Shown here: positions 36,702 through 43,495 of the stretch, one piece after another
How positions within the stretch are numbered: the first letter of the stretch is position 1
How the letters are laid out: every line of letters begins with the position of its first letter
NCBI GenBank assembly: GCA_003160635.1
Contig: PMLV01000262.1
Coordinates: forward strand, 1 to 43,495
From: Acidimicrobiaceae bacterium
GTDB taxonomy: Bacteria > Actinomycetota > Acidimicrobiia > Acidimicrobiales > RAAP-2
DNA: 43,495 bases
Direction of reading: 5' to 3'
Program-made: the position numbers and the translations under genes
The notes under the pieces: model-generated
Seen by the model: only the letters and a program-made list of their open reading frames with translations
What the model was told of the DNA's origin: nothing
Databases searched by the model: none

Positions 36702-36920
36702 GGTGTGTGGGGGCCTCCTTGGTGGTTGGTTCCGACGAGAACCCAAGTGTTGTTCTCACCGGGGAGCCCCCCTCTTCATGACTGTGAGGATCCACGGTGC
36801 AACACAGCGTCCATTCAGCCGCGAGGCAGGTCGTGCGCAACTGAGAGCTGACGCGCAACTTGGCTTATCTAAAGAGCCATCGAACGGATAGTGGTCTGTC
36901 GCGGATTTGGCTCGGACGAG

Positions 36921-36958
36921 GGCGAAACCGACGCTCTATCCTCTGAGTTACTGGGGCC
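36921..36958 (-). pseudogene. 5' fragment of a tRNA (tRNA-Arg-like)
   Basis: On the minus strand GGCCCCAGTAACTCAGAGGATAGAGCGTCGGTTTC follows the acceptor 5' strand, D arm and 5' anticodon-stem consensus of actinobacterial tRNA-Arg genes. One D-stem base is changed (ACTC for GCTC), and the sequence loses tRNA character at the anticodon loop. The 3' half is missing. Confidence 0.45.
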
Positions 36959-37063
36959 TTCGTGGAGCTTCTTCGAACCCGTGCTGATCGGTCAGTTACG
37001 CGAACTCACTCGAGGCGCCGGGTCCGGGCATCCACGTTACGACGCCCAGCCGGGTCGAAGTGA

Positions 37064-37504
37064 TTAAGGCGAATCAGGCTTTATTCGCGCCACGGCCCTG
37101 TGAAACGCCTCCCACTCGCCGAAGGCAGCTGCTTCGATCGCCACTCGCTGAGAACCGGTGAGCCGCGTGATGTCGCCGCCGAAGGCATCGGTATATCCGA
37201 AGGCAACGGCAGGACCACGGAAACCTGGGTCGGGATCACCGGTCATTAGCCATTCGTAGCCGTCACCTCCAGTGACGAGACGTCGGGCCGCCGTGTTGGC
37301 GGCTGCTCCAACTGGGGCGTCGGAAGCCGAGAGCGAAACGCCCGGAATTGCGGTCGGCCGCGGCGCAACGTCATCCAGTTCGATATGCAGCTGGACGCGC
37401 AACCACCCCCGCCAATCGGTCGGCACTGTCACATCCTCGAGCACGACACCGTCCCAACCTGCCTCGGGCCCGCATTCGATAACGACAACCTCGATTCCGG
37501 ACAT
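37064..37504 (-). CDS. Hypothetical protein
   Basis: I do not recognise this 146-residue product. Codon usage and amino-acid mix look like a real gene, unlike other frames nearby. It starts MSGIEVVVIECGPEAGWDGV, contains VPTDWRGWLRVQLHIELDDV and DGYEWLMTGDPDPGFRGPAVAFGYTD, and ends in a helix (SQRVAIEAAAFGEWEAFHRAV). No signal peptide, membrane segment or known catalytic motif is visible; it is acidic and probably soluble. AGGGGA lies 12 bases before the chosen ATG; a GTG nine codons earlier is possible. It stands alone between IS110/tRNA relics and a pseudogene, so it may be cargo of a former mobile segment. Confidence 0.5.
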   Translation of the reverse strand: MSGIEVVVIECGPEAGWDGVVLEDVTVPTDWRGWLRVQLHIELDDVAPRPTAIPGVSLSASDAPVGAAANTAARRLVTGGDGYEWLMTGDPDPGFRGPAVAFGYTDAFGGDITRLTGSQRVAIEAAAFGEWEAFHRAVARIKPDSP

Positions 37505-38203
37505 CGGTCGGGTGTGTCCCCTGGTCTTCACGGGCGTAGCCGGGTCATGGGTAGACGCGCCTTTGGCAAATCCAACAGGTCAAGCATTGGATGTCGGCAT
37601 GACTCACCACCTAGCGGCACCACGCTTACGTTCGAGAGCGCCCTATGGGGGCATTAAACACCCGTCAACTTATCTCTACCGAGTGCATTGGGCGCTCACA
37701 ACCAACAGGGAACCCTCTCTCCTCGGACGCCGCGACCGACCGATTGAGATCGCCAGTTAGAGGTCGAGGGCGGCTTGCACAAGGTCGGGGCCTGATCGGC
37801 AGTTGGCTAGGACCGCCGGCACCTGATGACCTCAAAGTGCGCGTTCCAAGGGCGATCGGCAAGACTCGAAGCAGACCTGGAAGCGCGCCGTGACAACCCT
37901 CAGATTGCTCCCATGAGGGCGAGAAGCATGTTGAAGAACTCGGAATGGGCCCGCCGAGACCGGTTGCCAGTGGAGTTCCGCCAACTACGGGGCGCAAAGG
38001 GATCGCGCCGGAGGCAATCGAGGAGTTGGTCACCGCCTGCCGGAGTCAGCCGCAACCGCCCCCCAAAGGGCCGTCGCGAAGCTGGTCACACCTGCACTCC
38101 ACCACCCCAGCGCTGCGTCCCAAACCGGAACTCCGTCGGCATCAGCCGCGACTTCCGGCATCACCTGCTTCCCTGCGCATCCCGCCTTCGATGAGAGTCT
38201 CGC
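37505..38203. other. Gene-free decayed region
   Basis: About 700 bases in which none of the six frames looks like a protein and no RNA gene or clear repeat is visible. It lies downstream (minus strand) of the S53 peptidase relic and could include the unrecognisable remains of that gene's 3' part. Confidence 0.4.
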
Positions 38204-38988
38204 TTAGGCTGGCTCTGCCTCTTCATAGGCGCTGCACCCCCCGCCGCTGGGCCACGGAACGACTCTCCCGGCAGTGAGCTCGTCACTGCCGACGGCCACG
38301 ACATTGGGGGAGGTGGCGGGGTACTGGGTTTGGTCCGGCATGTCGGGAGAACTGGCGAAGTAGCTGACGCCGGGATCGGAGAAAGCGCTGTCGTCAGCGG
38401 ACTCCCCGGCGAACTCAGGAGTGCCCCAGCTGTTCAAGACATATCCAGCGTACGCGCCCGCGTACCTCTCGGCGGCAAAGAAGGCCGGCCCGTCGGCTCC
38501 CGTTGGCCTCTACCAACGGGATGTGGGCGTCGGGAGCCAAGGCGTGTGCCCATTCGACATCGGGCGGTCTCGAGCGCCCACCCCGACGGAGCCGGTGGCG
38601 GCAAGTTCGTCCCCCCGTTTTGGTCGACCTTGGTGAAACACAGCCAGCTCCGCACAAGGGGAGGCCCCAATACCCACTGGTCATGTAGACGTCGAGGGCA
38701 ATGTTCGGGTCGTCGTAGGCATCCACAATGGCGATCGTCTGTCCCGCCCCCGCGTACGGGGAACTATCCAGCCCGTAGGCATTCTCGATCTGGGCCGGAG
38801 CGGCCCCCGAAAGGGCTGGGCGACGCCGTCGGGTTTCGCACGGACCATCGGTTCGACGATCGCTCCGCCAGCGCGGGGCGACGACTTCGGTGGCGGCTCG
38901 ATACGCCACCGGCCGAGACGGCAAAGGTTGTCAGGAGCGCAACAATGAGCGCGACCTGCCAGATTGGGTGATTCGAACGACCCGACAC
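38204..38988 (-). pseudogene. Frameshifted and truncated S53-like (sedolisin) secreted peptidase
   Basis: Pieces in different frames form one secreted serine-carboxyl peptidase. A GTG start leads to a signal peptide (PIWQVALIVALLTTFAVSAGG). Then come PAQIENAYGLDSSPYAGAG, GQTIAIVDAYDDPNIA, CVSPRSTKTGG, WALETA, DVEWAHALAPDAHI, VEANGS, then NSWGTPEFAGESADDSAFSD and QYPATSPNVVAVGSDEL. The family's catalytic Glu and Asp lie in WALETALDVEW; here two bases are lost between WALETA and DVEW, breaking the frame exactly at the Asp. Two or more further shifts follow. The frame ends after GGGCSAYEEAEPA, before the segment with the catalytic Ser. It is dead as a peptidase. Its leader keeps a riboswitch-like element and a hairpin over the ribosome site. 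Confidence 0.75.
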
Positions 38989-39020
38989 TTTTCCTCGCTA
39001 GATCACCTGAGCTAGCGAGG
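38986..39020 (-). promoter_or_regulatory. Shine-Dalgarno-sequestering hairpin before the S53 relic
   Basis: On the minus strand CCTCGCTAG and CTAGCGAGG pair perfectly over 9 bp with a 10-base loop. The 3' arm contains the likely ribosome site (GAGG), 4 A's before the GTG start. Layout and the following bases (GTGTCGGG) match those at the other riboswitch-controlled gene. Confidence 0.65.
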
Positions 39021-39039
39021 GTGCTGAAGGGGCGAAGCT

Positions 39040-39125
39040 ATCCCTGGGCTTGATGCCTACTCAGCCTCAGAGAGTCCCGTGGCTTTGCGCCCCCTCCTCG
39101 CGGAGGGTTTGCCTTTTTCGTCGGC
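39040..39125 (-). promoter_or_regulatory. Cyclic di-GMP-I riboswitch, 3' half eroded
   Basis: The first half is a near copy of the aptamer at 22.8 kb: GCCGACGAAAAAGGCAAACC, a hairpin CCTCC/GGAGG with GNRA loop GCGA, and GCGCAAAGCCACGGGACTC. The ACTC/GAGT stem persists with a longer loop, but the conserved AGCCGGGTTGCCGA block and the closing P1 strand are not found; AGGCATCAAGCCCAGGG stands there instead. It probably no longer binds ligand, in keeping with the dead gene it precedes. Confidence 0.7.
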
Positions 39126-39489
39126 ATTTCCTACAAGGAACTCCAACAAGACAATCGTAACGATGGAGTTGCCCCTGAAGCTGGGATGGTCATATACGCG
39201 GGTGGCGAATAGCCCTCGATTGGCTTGAGCAGCGCTGGCTCGAGTCCCCTTGCTGGGCAAGTTGAATGTCTCCTGGCCTGGGCTGACGCGGGCATCGCGC
39301 GTCCTCGATGGGTTCCCGACGTGCCGCAACGAGCCTTTGGCTCAAACCCTCGCAAGATTCAGGCACAGGGGGCATGATTGTTCAACAACAATGCCCTGCT
39401 GGGCGTACCATGCTGGGGAAGGCCTCGTTCGTGTCGAGTTCTTTCGCGTTCCAGAGCCCACCTGAGAGAAACCCACCGACTTCACAGGC
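39126..39489. other. Leader region of the Wzc-type kinase gene
   Basis: About 360 bases between the divergent riboswitch leader and the autokinase start. It should hold promoters for both. No gene, hairpin terminator or recognised motif was found. Confidence 0.4.
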
Positions 39490-41067
39490 ATGGACGAACT
39501 CGAACCCACCGAAGCCAGCCTACGGAACTACTTCCATGTCATCACGCACCGGTTCGTATGGCTCTTGGCGGTAGTCGTGCTCATTGTTGCAATTGCGGTG
39601 GCATTCGTTGCCGTACAGAAAAAGGAGTATTCGGCGACTGCCCAGCTCCTCGTGCAACCGGCCAGTGGATCAGTCCCCATTTCAGGGACCCAGCAGACCG
39701 TCACTTCGACCGATGTGCTGACAGAGCTCCAGCTCATCACAAGCGGCCCGGTGAAAGGACAGGTCATAGCGAAACTCGGGTTCACTCCGAAGATCTCGGC
39801 CGCGCAGGTTGGTCAGACCAACGAGATCAATCTGACGGCAACTGCCCGTTCCCCCGTCCTGGCAGCCAAAGTCGCCAACAACTACGCCCAGATATTCGTC
39901 GCCTACCAAAGAACCAGTGCCCTTAACGCAATCATCGCAGCCGAACAGCAGCTTCAATTGCAGATTACCGCGCTAGACGCCCAGCTCAAGCCGCTCGAAA
40001 GCGGAGCTTCGCCATCGGCCGGTACTACGGCCACGATCTCAGCACTGGCGGGCCAGGAAGCCGTCTTGAAGGAGCAGTTGGCCCAACTCCAGGTGGCCGC
40101 TGCCGAGACGCCGGGTGGGGTCGAAGTGGTCTCCCCTGCAAGTCCGCCAACATCTCCGAGCTCTCCCAAGCCGGTGCGCGACGTAGGGATCGCTCTCGTC
40201 ATCGGCCTCTTGATCGGGCTGGGGGCGGAGTTCGCGGTCGAGTACTTCGACGACAAGGTTTATACAAAGGATGAGGCGGAACGGCTAAGCGGCGGCGTGC
40301 AGGTGCTGGCCATCGTCCCCCGAGTGAAAAGCTGGACCAGACCAAAGCGCCCGATGCTCATCACCGAGATCGAGCCCTTTTCGCCGGTCACCGAAGCCTA
40401 TCGGTCGTTGCGAACGGCGCTGGAGTTCGCCGGCCACGACACCCCGCTCAAAACGATCCTGATCACCAGCGCATCGGGAGCGGAGGGGAAAACTTCGACC
40501 GTCGCCAATCTTGGCGTGGTTCTCGCCAATGCCGGAGAACGAGTGGTAATCGTTAGTTGCGACCTTCGTCGGCCGCGCATGGGAGCGTTCCTCGGGCTGA
40601 GCGAGACGCGGGGATTCACCTCGGTCCTCTTGGGCCACGAGGAATTGAAAGACGTGCTCCAGCCGGTCGTTAACACCCCCGGTCTTAGCCTGCTCGGGAC
40701 CGGGCCAATCCCTCCCCGACCCACCGAAATGCTCGGCTCGGACAAGGCCGCTGACATTTTCAAACGGCTCGCGACTGACTTTGAGACCGTCCTCATCGAT
40801 AGCCCGCCCCTGTTGCCTGTCGCTGATCCGCTGGTGCTCTCTAGCTACGCCGACGCTGTGCTCATGGTGGTGATGGTTGGGCTAACCACGCGGGCCGAGG
40901 TTGACCGGGCATCCGAGCTTTTGGAACAGGCAGACGCTCATCCAACGGGAATAGTGCTCAATCGGGCGACGAGACGGTCAGCCAACACATCTCAGTATGG
41001 TTATGGATACAAGTACCGCTATAGCCCTCAAACGACAGAGGCGATCCCAGACGGCAACGGCTCGTAG
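39490..41067 (+). CDS. Wzc/CapAB-type bacterial tyrosine autokinase with Wzz domain
   Basis: Controls chain length and export of a capsule or exopolysaccharide by cycles of autophosphorylation. The 525-residue protein joins a Wzz part (first helix FVWLLAVVVLIVAIAVAFVA at about 22-41, coiled-coil region 140-205, second helix VGIALVIGLLIGLGAEFAV at about 232-250) to a BY-kinase domain. The kinase has Walker A SASGAEGKTST (327-337), Walker A' VVIVSCDLRRPR (352-363), Walker B TVLIDSPP and a C-terminal tyrosine cluster (QYGYGYKYRY). The tail of five tyrosines is the site of autophosphorylation in this family. The ATG has only a weak AGG nearby. All motifs are intact, in contrast to the two Wzz-like proteins at 13-16 kb, which it may complement. 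Confidence 0.9.
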   Translation: MDELEPTEASLRNYFHVITHRFVWLLAVVVLIVAIAVAFVAVQKKEYSATAQLLVQPASGSVPISGTQQTVTSTDVLTELQLITSGPVKGQVIAKLGFTPKISAAQVGQTNEINLTATARSPVLAAKVANNYAQIFVAYQRTSALNAIIAAEQQLQLQITALDAQLKPLESGASPSAGTTATISALAGQEAVLKEQLAQLQVAAAETPGGVEVVSPASPPTSPSSPKPVRDVGIALVIGLLIGLGAEFAVEYFDDKVYTKDEAERLSGGVQVLAIVPRVKSWTRPKRPMLITEIEPFSPVTEAYRSLRTALEFAGHDTPLKTILITSASGAEGKTSTVANLGVVLANAGERVVIVSCDLRRPRMGAFLGLSETRGFTSVLLGHEELKDVLQPVVNTPGLSLLGTGPIPPRPTEMLGSDKAADIFKRLATDFETVLIDSPPLLPVADPLVLSSYADAVLMVVMVGLTTRAEVDRASELLEQADAHPTGIVLNRATRRSANTSQYGYGYKYRYSPQTTEAIPDGNGS

Positions 41068-41135
41068 CCAACGAGATCTAGCCAGCAACGAACCGCTCCT
41101 TGATCTAGGGCAGGCACCGTGGCAATAGTGACCTT

Positions 41136-42493
41136 GTGAAGCGCTTTGCTCGCGTAAGCGTGCTCTCCATCATTCTCCTGGCGGTGGTCGCGGTCGCGCT
41201 CCTCACACTCCCTCTGCGTCCGACGAATCAGGTGTACGGCAAGCCGCTTTCAGAGGATGGCTTCCTCAGCCTGACAGTCGCACGGAACATCGCCGAGGGC
41301 AACGGAGTGACGGCGGATAGTCAAGGGGCTCCCACCAACGGGTTCCAGCCGCTGTTCACTTTTGTGACCGTTCCAGTCTTCTGGATCGCGGGCGAAGATT
41401 CAGCGCCTGCCCTTCGGCTTATCCTGTTGCTCCAGATCTTGGTCCTGTTAGCAACTGGACTAGTGCTTGGTGCGATCGTCGCCGACACCTTTCCCAGGAG
41501 TGGACTAGCGCAAAGAACCGTTGTCGTTCTGACGGCGCTCGCCTATTCGAGCGCAATCTTTGTAATCGTGAATGGTCTCAACGGGCTCGAGACCGGGTTC
41601 TTACTTCTCATGTACACGGTGGTCTGGCGCGTATATCAGGTGCGCGGTCTTGCGAATATCCGGGACGGAGCGCTCCTCGGTGGACTAATGGGCGCACTCG
41701 TCCTCACCCGCATCGACGCAATGGTGCTCGTGGTGGTCTGTTGCGTCTACATCGCGCTAGGTCGTCGGAATGGAGCAATTGTCCGTGCCGCAGTGGTTGG
41801 TGGGACGGCAGCACTGGTCTCAATAACGTTCTGCAATTTGGTTCGCTCATGCCGTCGAGCGAGAAATGAGAACAGCAGTGGGCAGTCAGCAGCGTCCGCT
41901 TGGCCAAGCTTGCCACTGCATGGAGTCAGGCGGGTGTTCCTTGGTTATATATTTTTAGCAACACCGCATCTGTTGACCTCCCGGGCGCTCTCGCTGGACT
42001 CGCGATCGTGGCCGCCGTCCTGGGCCGGTGGTTGTGGCGGCACCGAGCTGCTGGAAAGGGCCTGAGACGTCGGCGAAACTCGACGATCGGCGTATAGCGC
42101 GAGCGAAACAGTTCGCGATTCTGCTCGGAGTGACAGCGGGGATCCTGTCGCTTTGGTACGTCTTCTCGTCAAGGGCGTCGTACTGGTTTACGGTCGCTAC
42201 CTCGCGTTTCTCACGCTTCTCGCGGTCTTCGGCTGGATGTGGTTGGCCTTGCTCGTCTGGGTTCGATGGCGAGCCGTCATGGTGGGTGCATTCACGATCT
42301 TGGCCATCGGGGGTGTGACAGTCGCGATCGGGTTTAGTACGAGCTTCCTCGCTCCCAAGAATCTCTTCTATCTCGACCAGCTCGCCCTTGTTCAGCGATA
42401 TGTGCCTAAGGATGCGGAAGTTGGTGCGGCCCAGAGCGGAACTCTCGGCTTCTTCCGCGATCGGGTTGTCAATCTGGATGGCAAGGTGAATAA
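41136..42493 (+). pseudogene. Frameshifted multi-pass membrane protein, probably GT39/ArnT-like glycosyltransferase
   Basis: Reading frames fit end to end as one polytopic protein. The first part (MKRFARVSVLSIILLAVVAV, LSEDGFLSLTVARNIAEGNG, SQGAPTNGFQPLFTF, NGLNGLETG) has the early acidic loop and helices of GT-C glycosyltransferases. Near 41845 the frame is lost by a small deletion; SLMPSS and RLAKLATAWSQAGVPWLYIFSN continue in another frame that also holds a TGA near 41867. Shifts near 42070 and 42180 precede LDDRRIARAKQFAILLGVTAG and YGRYLAFLTLLAVFGWMWLAL. The relic ends at FFRDRVVNLDGKVNN, where an IS3 element begins. With at least three frameshifts, one stop and an insertion it is inactive. 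Confidence 0.7.
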
Positions 42494-42543
42494 TGAACCG
42501 CCCAGGGATCGGTGACTGCTTCAGTCCTTGAGAGGATGGAGCA

Positions 42544-42887
42544 ATGCCAGACCAGCAGAAGGCGGGGCAGAAGGCGGGGCGCAAGCCTTACCCGCCCGAA
42601 GTCCGCGAACGGGCGGTCCGGATGGTGTTCGAGCACCAGGATGGCTACCCCTCGCAGTGGAAAGCCATCGAGTCGATCTCGACCAAGCTGTCCATCAACC
42701 ACGAGACCCTCCGGCAACGGGTTCGGCGGGCCGAGACCGACGCCGGCGAGCGACCGGGTTTGACCACCGACGAACGGACCCAGTTGCGTGAGCTGCGCCG
42801 AGAGGTCAAAGAGCTGCGCTGAGCCAACGAAATCTTGAAATCAGCAGCGACTTTCTTCGGGGCGGAGCTCGACCGCCAACAGGCGAG

Positions 42888-42891
<4 letters not shown>
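42544..42891 (+). pseudogene. IS3-family transposase OrfA with premature stop
   Basis: OrfA proteins bind the element's ends. The 115-codon frame begins MPDQQKAGQKAGRKPYPPEV and has the helix-turn-helix block RERAVRMVFEH...SISTKLSINHETLRQRVRRAE, then a leucine-zipper-like tail (LRELRREVKELR). At 42820 a TGA interrupts the conserved ELRRANEIL stretch (a C-to-T change would make it from CGA); the remainder ANEILKSAATFFGAELDRQQ runs on in frame to a TAG that overlaps the OrfB frame. Confidence 0.75.

Positions 42892-43495
<604 letters not shown>

Noticed and set aside
38960-38985. GTTCGAATCACCC on the minus strand as a tRNA T arm
   Set aside because: No complementary T stem, and the bases encode the start of the S53 relic's signal peptide.
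39225-39262. GGCTCGAGTCC stretch as a further tRNA fragment
   Set aside because: The flanking bases do not form a T stem or acceptor strand.

Overview
The window is high-GC DNA with short intergenic gaps, many GTG starts and many 4-base GTGA/ATGA gene overlaps. Together with the gene content (actinobacterial-style Wzz/Wzy proteins, ECF sigma factor, NRPS genes) this suggests a high-GC actinobacterium, possibly of the Acidimicrobiia. The phylum is an inference; no marker gene is present.

Layout. (1) 0.1-25.5 kb is an extracellular polysaccharide locus. It opens with an ATP-grasp/flavin oxidoreductase fusion on the minus strand. A plus-strand operon follows: AlgD-like nucleotide-sugar dehydrogenase, GT4 glycosyltransferase, AsnB-type amidotransferase, bi-domain MDR/Gfo-Idh oxidoreductase and heparinase II/III-like protein. 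A convergent minus-strand block encodes a Wzy-type polymerase/ligase and two Wzz-like proteins with dead nucleotide-binding domains. Three tandem paralogous secreted beta-helix proteins come next, the first of them behind a class-I c-di-GMP riboswitch. A HIT protein, the initiating polyprenyl-phosphate sugar transferase and an ECF sigma factor close the region. (2) 26.2-37.0 kb is an insertion-like segment bounded by pieces of tRNA genes. It carries a compact NRPS cluster on the minus strand: stand-alone A-T with a leucine-type code, P450, C-A-T-TE, methyltransferase, a 3' remnant of ectB, and an Sfp-type phosphopantetheinyl transferase, followed by IS110 relics. (3) 37.0-43.5 kb is a decaying zone: one unidentified small gene, an S53 peptidase pseudogene behind a second, partly eroded c-di-GMP riboswitch, an intact Wzc-type tyrosine autokinase, a frameshifted membrane protein, and a broken IS3 element that runs off the end.

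How it may work. The sugar transferase starts the repeat unit, AlgD-like and AsnB-like enzymes could supply an (amidated) uronic acid, and Wzy with the Wzz/Wzc proteins would polymerise and export the chain. Heparinase-like and beta-helix proteins could trim or epimerise it outside the cell. The riboswitches tie secreted proteins of this locus to c-di-GMP, the usual biofilm signal. Both riboswitch leaders end in a 9-bp hairpin that buries the Shine-Dalgarno sequence, which is the most striking unexplained structure here. The NRPS cluster looks like a separate acquisition that would make a small peptide containing (probably hydroxylated) leucine. No flippase, outer export protein, integrase or CRISPR array was seen.
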